Shown: positions 25,274-34,051 of the stretch, one piece after another
How the letters are laid out: each line of letters starts with the position of its first letter
Position numbering within the stretch: the first letter of the stretch is position 1
Source of the DNA: Bacteroidales bacterium
GTDB lineage: Bacteria > Bacteroidota > Bacteroidia > Bacteroidales > FEN-979
Reading direction: 5' to 3'
Assembly (NCBI GenBank): GCA_023229525.1
Contig: JALNZC010000010.1
Span: 30,914 to 94,913 of the forward strand
DNA: 64,000 bases
Notes under the pieces: model-generated
The model's database searches: none
What the model saw: only the letters and a program-made list of their open reading frames with translations
Told to the model about the DNA's origin: nothing
Made by a program: the position numbers and the translations under genes

Positions 25274-26716
25274 TCATCGTTTTATCCATTTTCCCGAATC
25301 CAGGATTTTCCCGTTTTTAGTAAATCTATAAAAATATATCCCCTCGGGAATCCTGGTCACATCAACGGTGGTGAATGAAGCATTGATTTCATTCGTCAAA
25401 ATACATTTTCCTTGTACATCAAAAAGTGTGAGTGTGAGCCCTTTCAACGATGTGCGAACGTACAACTTATCGCTGCCCGGATTTGGGAAAAGGATCACTT
25501 CTTTAACTTTTTGTGAAGGGGTTCCGTCGGTCGAAACCAAAATTCCATCTTTGTTTACTTTCACAACATAGATGTCGCGTTTCAGTCTCTGTGGGTCCTT
25601 GTCGTAAAGCGTCCCGTACATCAAACATCCTTCATCGCGGGTGGCCAGGATGCCCCAAAGGGTATAATTGGCATCGCCACCATAAAACTTCTCCCATTGG
25701 ATGTTGAGTGTAGTATCAGCACGGGTAAGATAGTACCAGCAATCTACACCGGCAAATTCCCATTGAGAAAAATTCGCTGTACCCGAGACAAAGATCGAAT
25801 TAAAATCAACGAAATCAAGGTTTTTTCGTAATCCCGGGAAATAATCAGTTGTATCGCTCCAACCCTGAAATTGTACATGGATAGCAGAATAATTTGTATC
25901 CAAAACCTCAACTCCGATATTAAGATATCCCGTGGAATTATTATATTTTTCTCCGGTGAGAAAAAATGTTTTTGGACCTATCCATCTCAAGTCATGAAAA
26001 TTGTAGATATCATTGGGTACAAAGTGGGTTTCCTGTATTGAAAACAGGGTATCCAGGTCAAGAATATCCCCGCCGGAGCCAAAGCCGTTGACAACATAAA
26101 TAAAGCCCTTTTTCTCCGGTTTTTCCAACAGGTCAAATTTTCCGTAAGCATGATGGCTGGTAAAAACTTTGAAGCGGAGACTGTCGCCGTTTTCAGATAA
26201 TTTGTAAATAAAAGCATTAGGGTGACTGAGTGAATCGGTTACTGAACCGAAGCAGAGGATGTTTCCATCACTGTCGCGTTTCACTTGTGTAGAACTATAA
26301 CTGTACGTTCCTAATGGAATTACTTTGCTTTGAATTTCAGTTAAAAGCGAATCCATTTTCCAAAACCATAATTTGTTTGTTTCTTCATTTTTAATATAAC
26401 CTACCAGTAAAAATACATTCGGGTCAATCTGAAGAATCTGATTAAAACCACAACTTTTTCCCTGGTAGTCAAATATTTTAGTATCGAGGATAGTTCCAGC
26501 CGGATCTAATTTTATGAGCTGAACTTTACTTTGATAGCTTTCGTTCAACTTCACAGCGCTAAGAATAAATTGACCGGAATTGGTTTCAATCGCACTATTT
26601 ATAATGTTGTCGGTACTATCATGTAATCTGTATTCGAAGGTATTTTGGGAGAATGAAGGATAACTTAGTAGGAACCATGCAATAATTAAGATTAAGTGAA
26701 ACGGGATCGATTTCAT
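25274..26716 (-). CDS. T9SS-exported repeat protein, paralog B
   Basis: A 480-residue protein, the same length as 21954-23396 and alignable throughout (for example FRVFTSHHA-like and QWEKFYGGDANYTL segments). The body differs at many positions, but the last ~85 residues differ at only about two (IPEG L/I YFYR, WIK Q/R). The underlying DNA (25300-25520 against 21980-22200) is also nearly identical. That implies recent gene conversion or selection on the sorting domain. Signal peptide and T9SS tail are intact. Confidence 0.82.
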   Translation of the reverse strand: MKSIPFHLILIIAWFLLSYPSFSQNTFEYRLHDSTDNIINSAIETNSGQFILSAVKLNESYQSKVQLIKLDPAGTILDTKIFDYQGKSCGFNQILQIDPNVFLLVGYIKNEETNKLWFWKMDSLLTEIQSKVIPLGTYSYSSTQVKRDSDGNILCFGSVTDSLSHPNAFIYKLSENGDSLRFKVFTSHHAYGKFDLLEKPEKKGFIYVVNGFGSGGDILDLDTLFSIQETHFVPNDIYNFHDLRWIGPKTFFLTGEKYNNSTGYLNIGVEVLDTNYSAIHVQFQGWSDTTDYFPGLRKNLDFVDFNSIFVSGTANFSQWEFAGVDCWYYLTRADTTLNIQWEKFYGGDANYTLWGILATRDEGCLMYGTLYDKDPQRLKRDIYVVKVNKDGILVSTDGTPSQKVKEVILFPNPGSDKLYVRTSLKGLTLTLFDVQGKCILTNEINASFTTVDVTRIPEGIYFYRFTKNGKILDSGKWIKR

Positions 26717-26799
26717 GAGATAAATTTTAAAATAATTGGTTATTTTTATTTCCTGAAACAGTGTCCCTGCTATGACTAAGCAGGGATACTGTTGTCTAT

Positions 26800-27646
26800 T
26801 TATAGGTCTTCCGGCGGATCCGATACTAATATTGGTACCCCGTAGGTAATTTGAGCAAAGTGTATATGCATCCAGTAATCTTCACCAACAGCAATGTCCC
26901 AATGGCAATAATATTTAATGGTTTGTTTCCCAACGGGTTTATACATATTAGCAATAGTTTTCAAGTTGTCAAGATAATAATTCATAGCGTCAGGCGATAA
27001 ACACTGATGAACCTCAGGGAAAAGCCCACTTTTTTCAAACAAAAGATATTCCCCATATCCAAAAGGATTTTCGGTTGTAGGCACATCCCAAGGGGCAATG
27101 TACGGAGATTTTTCAACAGAGGTGTAACAACTAATTGGAAGAATGGCACCGTCCATATTTGCATGTTGGGCAAGTTTCGAGGAAGCGTCCCACGGCTTCA
27201 TGGTGCCATCACATTTGCCTTGCTCAAAACCCCACATCCAATAATCGTCAGGTCCGAAATCGAAAAGGCCGGAATTGCTTTTTGTGGATATCATATCCGA
27301 CATTTTTATGACCACATTGTTATTAGTTATTCCTATTGCCGTAAGATCTGTAAATATAAGTCCTTTTACACCGGAAATGGAATGATAATGCAATGATAGA
27401 CTATCTACAAGTTTATTGTATACAGAGGTAATATCTGACAGGGAGATCGTTTTATTCTGTGTAAGTGGGATGCTTACCGTTATAAAATAGATTAAAATGA
27501 TCTACAAAATATGGAATGATTGTATTGTTTATCGTGTAAAATTGAATCGGTAAATAACCTGAAAAACAGGTGAATAAAATCAATATAAGACCATCAGAAT
27601 ATAGATTTATAATGATTAGTTTTGGAAGATCACAATTACCTATCAA
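26800..27646 (-). pseudogene. Frameshifted gene of unknown function
   Basis: The 3' part (26800 to about 27470) is open for ~220 codons and ends ILVSDPPEDL. It contains CHWDIAVGEDYWMHIHFAQI. A second frame continues it towards 27646 with a hydrophobic LILILFTCFSGYLP stretch that could be a signal peptide. Removing one base near 27470 joins the two (FYNGK + IPLTQNKTISLSD). Neither part has a good ATG. I read it as one secreted protein broken by a 1-bp shift, or by a sequencing error. No family was recognised. Confidence 0.45.
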
Positions 27647-27967
27647 AAATAATATAATTATTAGCCGTTGTCAAGGGATTATATCCGTAAAATTTTTTAC
27701 GGTTTCCCGTAATTCGTTGGGAAAAGTGTTTAAAAATTCTGATGCGGATTTTGTCTGAACAGCGCTTAGTAAATCAACTCACTGTTTGTTCTTGCGTGGA
27801 AACATCTAAGGATTCCATTAAACTTTTTTTCGATGGATGAATTAGATTGGTTCATTTTTATGATGATCTCCTTAACGTTCATCAATATTTCTACTCCCGC
27901 AAAAAAAGATCATTGCTTTAGTTATTTATACTCTTTGCGTCTAAATTTGCAAATCAGCAAAATAAGT
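27647..27967. other. Gap with no recognised gene
   Basis: AT-rich sequence with no credible coding frame, hairpin or clear promoter. It is the right-hand end of the block separating nuoM from nuoN. Confidence 0.6.
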
Positions 27968-28000
27968 CTGACTTTTGACTTCTGACTTTTGACTTTTTAA
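27968..28000. repeat. Right heptad arm before nuoN
   Basis: CTGACTT, TTGACTT, CTGACTT, TTGACTT words end directly at the nuoN ATG. They match the orientation of right arms before nuoE, nuoG, nuoH, nuoI and nuoJ. The corresponding left arm is after nuoM at 21028-21080. Confidence 0.75.
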
Positions 28001-29377
28001 ATGGCAACAATAATTTCATTAATCCTCCTCGGCATCCTCGTTCTCTTTCTGGGGATCATTAAAAAGCCAGGATTACTATTGCCCCTGATCCTGGCAGGAC
28101 TGGTGATATCGATGATACTGACCGTACTGGATTGGAATACCGTGCGTTCGTACTATAACGGGATGCTTATTTTCGACAACACCGCCAGGGCTTTCAACCT
28201 GGTACTGATCTTTTCCACTTTCCTGATCTTTTCACTTGCTGCGCAATATTACCGGGGGGTACAACGTCCGCTCGACGACATCTACGGGGTGATGATCTTT
28301 GCTCTTGTCGGGGCGGTGATGATGACTTCATTCGGGAACCTGATCATCCTTTTCCTTGGCATTGAAACGCTTTCCATTGCACTTTATGTGCTGGCCGGAA
28401 GCCACAAAGAAGCGATTACCTCAAACGAGGCCACCCTGAAATATTTCCTGCTTGGTTCGTTCATGTCGGGATTCCTGTTGTTTGGTATCGCCTTGCTGTA
28501 TGGCGCCACGGGCTCATTCAACCTGAAGGAGATCTCCGGATTTGTTACCCATTGTACCGGTACCTATTCCCCCATGTTCCTTGCCGGACTTTTCCTTCTT
28601 ATCGCCGGACTTGCATTCAAAATCGCCATCGTCCCCTTCCACTTCTGGGCGCCCGATGTATATGAGGGGACACCGACACTGCTCACGGCATTTATGGCAT
28701 CCGTTGTCAAGACGGCTGCTATTGTTGCCATGTACCGGTTTTTTAACCATACTTTTTGCGGAATTCACGGGGTCTGGGAGACCACTATCTGGATCCTGGC
28801 TGCACTCACCATACTGATGGGAAACCTCACCGGTTTGTACCAACCCAACCTGAAAAGAATGCTTGCCTATTCAAGTATCAGTCACTCAGGCTATATGCTG
28901 CTTGCTATAATTGCATTCACACCGGCTTCAGGCAACGCCCTGCTCTTTTACGCCCTTTCCTATTCCATCGCAACGATCACAGCCTTTGGCATCCTGATCC
29001 TTGTCCGTGAAGCGCATGGCAACGACTACTTCACCTCCATGAACGGACTGGCAAAATCCAACCCCATGGAAGCATTTTGTCTAACGGTGGCGTTGTTGTC
29101 GCTTACGGGAATCCCGCCACTGGCAGGCTTTATGGCAAAGTATTATCTCTTTGTAACGGCCATCGGGCAGGGTGTGATCTGGCTCGTGATCATCGCCGTT
29201 ACCGGATCGACCATCAGCGCCGTGTATTACTTCAAACCCATTATCGCGATGTACCTGAAAGAACCGACGGGAGTAAAATTAGCTGCCGAAACAACCTACA
29301 AAATTCATCTTCTCTTTATGACACTGCTGGTCATTCTGATTGGGATACTGCCGTTTTTGGTGATCGGACTACTGTAA
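28001..29377 (+). CDS. nuoN: NADH-quinone oxidoreductase subunit N
   Basis: A 458-residue antiporter-like membrane subunit with about 14 helices. Conserved segments are [14 protein letters not shown] (about 120-133), [20 protein letters not shown] (about 218-237) and [16 protein letters not shown] (about 284-299). It completes the nuo set but is separated from nuoM by 7 kb of unrelated, mostly opposite-strand genes. It therefore may need its own promoter; none was clear. Confidence 0.95.
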   Translation: MATIISLILLGILVLFLGIIKKPGLLLPLILAGLVISMILTVLDWNTVRSYYNGMLIFDNTARAFNLVLIFSTFLIFSLAAQYYRGVQRPLDDIYGVMIFALVGAVMMTSFGNLIILFLGIETLSIALYVLAGSHKEAITSNEATLKYFLLGSFMSGFLLFGIALLYGATGSFNLKEISGFVTHCTGTYSPMFLAGLFLLIAGLAFKIAIVPFHFWAPDVYEGTPTLLTAFMASVVKTAAIVAMYRFFNHTFCGIHGVWETTIWILAALTILMGNLTGLYQPNLKRMLAYSSISHSGYMLLAIIAFTPASGNALLFYALSYSIATITAFGILILVREAHGNDYFTSMNGLAKSNPMEAFCLTVALLSLTGIPPLAGFMAKYYLFVTAIGQGVIWLVIIAVTGSTISAVYYFKPIIAMYLKEPTGVKLAAETTYKIHLLFMTLLVILIGILPFLVIGLL

Positions 29378-29383
29378 AGCGAG

Positions 29384-29567
29384 GCAGGATGCAGGATACA
29401 GGATACGGGATGCAGGATGCAGGATACAGGATACAAGATATGGGATACAGGATGCAGGATACGGGATGCAGGATACAGGATACAGGATACAGGATGCAGG
29501 ATGCAGGATACAGGATACAGGATACAGGATACAGGATACAGGATACAGGATACAGGATACAGGATAT
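29384..29567. repeat. Long heptad array (GGATACA/GGATGCA)
   Basis: About 26 units with a strict 7-bp period, alternating GGATACA, GGATGCA, GGATACG and rare GATATGG. It sits just after the nuoN stop. All frames stay open with a seven-residue period (IQDTGYR), but these are not genes. The complementary heptad (CATCCAG/CATCCTG) occurs inside the gene at 32528-32595. Confidence 0.92.
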
Positions 29568-29683
29568 TCGGAAACTGGGAACTTTATTTGTAGATACCAA
29601 GATTTTATCTTGCACTTTTGATGCAATTAGTTAATTGGCATCTGACCTTCATCAAGTGTATTGTAAGTTCAAATTACTTCACC

Positions 29684-30277
29684 TTACTTCCCCGTATTTT
29701 CGATTATCAGCTGCACCACATCATAAGTAACCGCATCAAACATCTGTTCCACATTCCTCGTGTATTCGGAGTTGTGACTTATGATGGCGTTCTTTACCAT
29801 GAAGGCCTTGTAATCGTGGTCCTGGGCTCCGATCCAGGTGGCGAGCACGCATCCGACCGCGCTCAGTCCGCAGAGGAAGAGGGTGTTGCTGCCTGTGGCT
29901 TTGATGACATTGTCGAGGTCGGTCTTGTTGAAGCCGTCGGCATAAGTTTTGAGCACCTTCGGATCGGTGGGCAGGATTTTCACCGTTTCGGGGTATTCAA
30001 AACCTTCGGTCCCCGGTGTGACGCCGTACTCCTCGCTGGTGTGGTAGACCCTTATGACAGGGTAGCCGTGCTTGCGGAAGAGGTCGATCAGAGAGTTGAT
30101 GTATTCCATCGCGATTTCCTTATCCGGGGACATCATTGGCATAAAAGCTTTCTGGATGTCGATCACCAGCAGGGCGGGTTTGATCGGTTCTTTAGGCTTT
30201 TCGGTTTTATCCTGGGCAAAAGATGGAATAGAAATGACCATTAGCAGGATGGCCAGGAGGGTGGTCAATTTTTTCAT
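29684..30277 (-). CDS. Secreted isochorismatase-like cysteine hydrolase
   Basis: A 197-residue protein with a signal peptide (residues 1-22, ending PSFAQ). The family's catalytic Asp is in LVIDIQKAF (about 40), the Lys is probably in NKTDLDN (about 118), and the Cys is in CGLSAVGCV (about 144). Members hydrolyse amides or vinyl ethers (nicotinamidases, isochorismatases, N-carbamoyl hydrolases). Export to the periplasm is unusual for the family, and the substrate cannot be told. It is convergent with nuoN. Confidence 0.85.
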   Translation of the reverse strand: MKKLTTLLAILLMVISIPSFAQDKTEKPKEPIKPALLVIDIQKAFMPMMSPDKEIAMEYINSLIDLFRKHGYPVIRVYHTSEEYGVTPGTEGFEYPETVKILPTDPKVLKTYADGFNKTDLDNVIKATGSNTLFLCGLSAVGCVLATWIGAQDHDYKAFMVKNAIISHNSEYTRNVEQMFDAVTYDVVQLIIENTGK

Positions 30278-30459
30278 GGTTATTGGTTGTTGAATGATTT
30301 TTTTACTTACGCCAAACTTACATAATAATTGTAATTCTTACACGCACCGCATAAAAATCCACCAGATTTATAGAGGGAATATACCGAATTCCTATCATTA
30401 TATCTATTCACATACTGCATAGATTTCGCATGTGTATGCTTATTAAAACACAATCATTT

Positions 30460-30921
30460 TCAAAGGAACTTCCTGATCTCCGCCGCGTGTTCTTTCTCCT
30501 CGTCGATGATCATCTGAACCAATTTTCGTGAATCGTGACGGGCGCTCTTGAGAAGTTGAGTATAAAAATCCACGCTTTCATTCTCGAATTTAAAAGCTAT
30601 TTTAAGGGCTTCCTTCGGGATTTTCAGGGTCTTGGCGAGATTTTTACCCGAATCGGGCTTCCCGAAAATGTGCGATTCGGCCATGTGGCTGATATAATCC
30701 GTAGCATCTTCTGTTGCAAAATCAAAACTTTCGGTGTCGAATTTTTCGGCTAATTTCTGGAAAATGGCAATATGATGGAGTTCCTTTTCAGCCAGGTCAA
30801 GGAATAATCCTTTGATATCGTTGTTTTCTTTGATCATACCGGCGGCGGCATTGTAAAAATCGTTGCCGTTTTCTTCGATTCTCACGGCTATGTCTATGAT
30901 TTCTTGTCCTGAATAATACAT
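30460..30921 (-). CDS. Rubrerythrin/ferritin-like diiron protein
   Basis: A 153-residue four-helix protein. Metal-ligand style motifs are IEENGNDFY (about 17-25), AEKELHHI (about 48-55), FENESVDFY (about 113-121) and DEEKEHAAEI (about 139-148). This is two E-x2-H-type pairs as in rubrerythrin-like ferritin domains. The C-terminal rubredoxin domain of full rubrerythrins is absent. It is likely a peroxide- or oxygen-protective protein of an anaerobe. I use the ATG at 30921. Confidence 0.85.
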   Translation of the reverse strand: MYYSGQEIIDIAVRIEENGNDFYNAAAGMIKENNDIKGLFLDLAEKELHHIAIFQKLAEKFDTESFDFATEDATDYISHMAESHIFGKPDSGKNLAKTLKIPKEALKIAFKFENESVDFYTQLLKSARHDSRKLVQMIIDEEKEHAAEIRKFL

Positions 30922-31093
30922 GGTGATCAACTTTTTGTCTTACAAAATTATGAAAAAACAAATGACGGAATCAATATTAAGAAAAGTGCAAAAATATTTG
31001 TGAAAATGATTGCAGATAGTTGTCTTACAACACACCCGTTGTTTTCCGTACCTTTGTCACTCTTTTAACGCTAAACCAATGTCTTTGCAAATA

Positions 31094-31168
31094 ATCCGCC
31101 ACTTACAACCCGTAACCACACCCCGCAACCCGTAACCCACAATCCGGAACCCACAACGCGCAACCCTC
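31094..31168. repeat. Heptad array (ACCCGTA/ACCCACA)
   Basis: About ten units with a 7-bp period (ACCCGTA, ACCACAC, CCCGCAA, CCCGTAA, CCCACAA and so on) end 10 bp before the next start codon. The words differ from the nuo arrays, but period and placement are the same. Confidence 0.8.
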
Positions 31169-31178
31169 AACAATACTT

Positions 31179-32978
31179 ATGGACAACAAAACCTTAGAAA
31201 AATACAGTTCCGCCTTTACCCTGAGCGACATGGAGATCTTCATCTTTCCGGAGCTTCTTTACGCACTGGTATTGGCCGATATCATGTCGCCCGAGATCTG
31301 GAAATGGCGTGATGATCCATGGTTTGCCGGAATAAAAAAAATGGGACCTCTGAAAAAGATCCACCGGGTGAAGCAGTATATTATGGATCATTACAATTTT
31401 AACCTTGACCTGGAGACCTGGGGATTGACCGACAAACAAACCGAGATCAATCGCTTTAGCGATTTTATTGACATTGATTTGCTTTCGCGTTCCAATGCGC
31501 TTTTCGGTTACGAAGGCGATAAATACTATTTTGATATCGACATCCGGCGCCATTTCGGACTGGATAAATTCGATTCCGATATCATTCCCTACTGGAAGAC
31601 CGAAACGGTGGAAGCGATGAATGCGTTCCGGTATAAGCCCAACCATGAAGTGGGGGCCGGAGAATGTGTCTCACTCGCCTGTCTTTATGCAGCCGCACTG
31701 TTCATCGTAGCCGAGGTTCCACTGGAAAGGATTTTCCTGATGGGTACCCCGTTACATTCACAGAACTTCATCATGGTCGATGAGGGCGTCCTTACCAACA
31801 ATCGCCGTATTGTGACCAAAAATATGTGGTACAACGGTACCGAACTTTCCGCACTGGCCCGCCGTGCCCTCGAGCATGAACAAGTGACTTATGTGGCACA
31901 TAACTCCGGTTGGATCCATGCCATGTACCCCGAGGCAACCATCGATCCGTCGGCGTATCAAACGTTCCGCGAGAAACTCGGAAAATATCTCGAGACCCTG
32001 GTTGACTTTGAGATATTCATGAATTTTCTGCGCGATTACAGCCGCCACCAGAAACTTTTCCAGATTTGCCTTCCCTGCCAGGGTTCAACCAAGTACATCA
32101 GACTCGAAAAAGCTTTCGGGTATGAACACGGAAGTAAAAACCGCCTGAGCGATAAAACCAATCGTGAGCTCTTCTGCGAAATGGATGAAGAAGATCTTCA
32201 TTTACAGCCGCTCGACCATCGTTTCAGGGTTGATCCGGAGGACCCGCAATTCAGTTCAAAACCCTTCCCGGCTTTTATTGAGATGTTGAAAAAAAGCTTT
32301 CCCGCCCTCGAAAACCACACCGGATTTATCACCGATCTGAAAAAATTCGTTCATACCGTCCCTAAGTTGCCCTCAGGAAATAAAACATACATCACAGCTA
32401 GCGAGTTGGTGAGTTGGCGAGCTGGCGAACTGACGAGTTCACGAGCGCACCAACTCACGAGCTCACCATCTCACCATCTCACCATCTCAACGGCTGCTTC
32501 CCGCGAAGAAATCATTCAATACCTCTCATCCATCCGGCATCCAGCATCCAGTATCCAGCATCCAATTTCCTGCATCCAGCATCCTGCATCCATTATCGCC
32601 GACCTGGCCTTCTATGCCGGCCGGTTTATGGACTCATGCGACTGGAACCCCTTTTTCAAGGCTGCTTTCGAACGTAACCCGGTATCCATTGAATATTTTC
32701 ACGAACTTGATCTTCCTGCCGTTTATCAGCAACTGCTTTCCTGGCCCGGTGAATCCCTCTACGAAGGCAATCGCCTTGCCCTTCCCGACGAAGTCGTGAA
32801 TTATCAGCGTGGCGATGGAATGGAAAAATCCATCACCCTGGTGAATATTGCCAGATCACGCCATCTGCAGGTCTCAATAAGACAAAACGGAGAAAAAATA
32901 CAGATCCTTCAGGGAAATAATAAATTTGAGTTTATCTCCGGAAAAAAGCTGACCATTCCTGCAATATTATTGACATAA
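31179..32978 (+). CDS. Transglutaminase-fold protein with two in-frame repeat inserts
   Basis: A 599-residue, probably cytoplasmic protein. A papain/transglutaminase-like triad is suggested by GECVSLACLYAAAL (Cys at about 163), PLHSQNF (His near 191) and VDEG (Asp near 199). Residues ~409-438 (SELVSWRAGELTSSRAHQL and onward) and ~450-472 (IRHPASSIQHPIS and onward) are translations of an octad and a heptad DNA array. Outside them the sequence looks like an ordinary conserved Bacteroidota protein. The C-terminal part (about 473-599) is well formed, which argues that the full frame is used. Function is unknown. Confidence 0.72.
   Translation: MDNKTLEKYSSAFTLSDMEIFIFPELLYALVLADIMSPEIWKWRDDPWFAGIKKMGPLKKIHRVKQYIMDHYNFNLDLETWGLTDKQTEINRFSDFIDIDLLSRSNALFGYEGDKYYFDIDIRRHFGLDKFDSDIIPYWKTETVEAMNAFRYKPNHEVGAGECVSLACLYAAALFIVAEVPLERIFLMGTPLHSQNFIMVDEGVLTNNRRIVTKNMWYNGTELSALARRALEHEQVTYVAHNSGWIHAMYPEATIDPSAYQTFREKLGKYLETLVDFEIFMNFLRDYSRHQKLFQICLPCQGSTKYIRLEKAFGYEHGSKNRLSDKTNRELFCEMDEEDLHLQPLDHRFRVDPEDPQFSSKPFPAFIEMLKKSFPALENHTGFITDLKKFVHTVPKLPSGNKTYITASELVSWRAGELTSSRAHQLTSSPSHHLTISTAASREEIIQYLSSIRHPASSIQHPISCIQHPASIIADLAFYAGRFMDSCDWNPFFKAAFERNPVSIEYFHELDLPAVYQQLLSWPGESLYEGNRLALPDEVVNYQRGDGMEKSITLVNIARSRHLQVSIRQNGEKIQILQGNNKFEFISGKKLTIPAILLT
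32403..32491. repeat. Octad array within the transglutaminase-like gene
   Basis: Units GAGTTGGT, GAGTTGGC, GAGCTGGC, GAACTGAC, GAGTTCAC, then the complementary AACTCAC, GAGCTCAC, CATCTCAC (three). The array is thus partly an inverted repeat in itself. The CATCTCAC part is the same octad as in nuoL (17783-17855). Confidence 0.85.
32528..32595. repeat. Heptad array within the transglutaminase-like gene
   Basis: Nine units of the CATCCAG/CATCCTG type with a 7-bp period. It is the reverse complement family of the array at 29384-29567. It encodes a seven-residue period (HPASSIQ, HPISCIQ). Confidence 0.88.
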
Positions 32979-33111
32979 CCTTCTGGTTTTCATCCATTTC
33001 CTCTATGAGAAACTGTTTAAAATTCATTTGGCAATTCAATTACCCATCAACCAAATCAAGTATAACCAGACAAAACGATAGCAAATTCAAATAAAACCTC
33101 ACTGAATCTCC

Positions 33112-33184
33112 ATTCAATCCTTCATTCCTTCAATCCTTCATTCCTTTAATCACTCAATCACTCATTCACTCAATCACTCAATAA
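33112..33184. repeat. Octad array (TTCAATCC/TCAATCAC)
   Basis: Nine units of 8 bp: TTCAATCC, TTCATTCC alternating, then TCAATCAC, TCATTCAC. It ends a few bases before the promoter-like box at 33189. Confidence 0.85.
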
Positions 33185-33188
33185 TGTG

Positions 33189-33196
33189 TATATTTG
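33189..33196 (+). promoter_or_regulatory. Candidate -7 box (TATATTTG)
   Basis: An exact TAnnTTTG match 17 bp before the start of the FISUMP gene. The octad array occupies the -33 region. Confidence 0.45.
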
Positions 33197-33212
33197 TCTA
33201 AAAGGAAAATAT

Positions 33213-33938
33213 ATGAAAACCGGGATTTTTAGCACATTTGTGTCACTCATGCTGATGAACCTACCCGTCATCCTTGACGGACAGACCAATCTATCGCACC
33301 AAACCGAAGCGCCTGCAAAGAACACCGACAGCACTTCCTGCGGTAATCTTGAATATGCGGGACAAACCTACCGCACGGTGATCATCGGCACGCAATGCTG
33401 GATGAAAGACAATCTGAATATCGGCAAATGGACGGATGAAAGCCAGGTCCAAAAGCAAACAGACAACGGCATTCTCGAGAAATACTGTTATGGGAACAAT
33501 TTTGTTAATTGTGATCAGTGGGGAGGTCTATACCAGTGGGATGAAATGATGCAGTATGTGCAGACAGCCAATGCCCAGGGAATTTGCCCCACAGGCTGGC
33601 ATATTCCCTCGAGCCAGGACTGGAAAACCCTGATCCGTTATCTTGGCGGGGATGATATGGCCGGAGGCAAGCTGAAATATACCGGTTCAAACGGTTGGCA
33701 AAACCCCAATGTGGGAGCTTCCAACATCAGTGGCTATACCGCCTTACCTGGAGGATATTTCGATTTCATGGCCCAGCAATGGCACGACCAGTACCGGTAT
33801 GGATATTTCTGGTCCTCCCAGACCATTAGCAAAGGCACGTCGGTAGCCATGTCCCTGAGCTACAGAAGCAGCAATATCGACCTTTACGAGGAATATAACC
33901 CAAGCGCCCTTTCGGTCCGGTGTATAAAGAATGAATAA
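33213..33938 (+). CDS. Secreted FISUMP-domain protein
   Basis: A 241-residue protein with a signal peptide (residues 1-24, ending LDGQT). The body is a Fibrobacter succinogenes major paralogous (FISUMP) domain: IGTQCWMKDNLNIG (about 62-75), GLYQWDEMMQY, GICPTGWHIPSSQDW (about 128-142), LPGGYFDF, FWSSQ and the final SVRCIK. Conserved cysteines could form disulfides. No T9SS tail or lipobox is present. The domain's role is unknown; it is common in secreted proteins of Fibrobacteres and Bacteroidota. Confidence 0.88.
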   Translation: MKTGIFSTFVSLMLMNLPVILDGQTNLSHQTEAPAKNTDSTSCGNLEYAGQTYRTVIIGTQCWMKDNLNIGKWTDESQVQKQTDNGILEKYCYGNNFVNCDQWGGLYQWDEMMQYVQTANAQGICPTGWHIPSSQDWKTLIRYLGGDDMAGGKLKYTGSNGWQNPNVGASNISGYTALPGGYFDFMAQQWHDQYRYGYFWSSQTISKGTSVAMSLSYRSSNIDLYEEYNPSALSVRCIKNE

Positions 33939-34051
33939 GCCTTCTACGATTCAATTTTGACGTGACTTCCCGGCTCTTCTAACATACCATTCCTCCGGGG
34001 TTTTCCCGCTTGTGCCTTTTTCTTATCTTCGCAGCCCAAAATACGCTTGAT

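Noticed and set aside
29331..29634. Open frames on both strands through the heptad array
   Set aside because: They arise only because a 7-bp repeat gives a seven-residue period in every frame; no conserved protein is seen.
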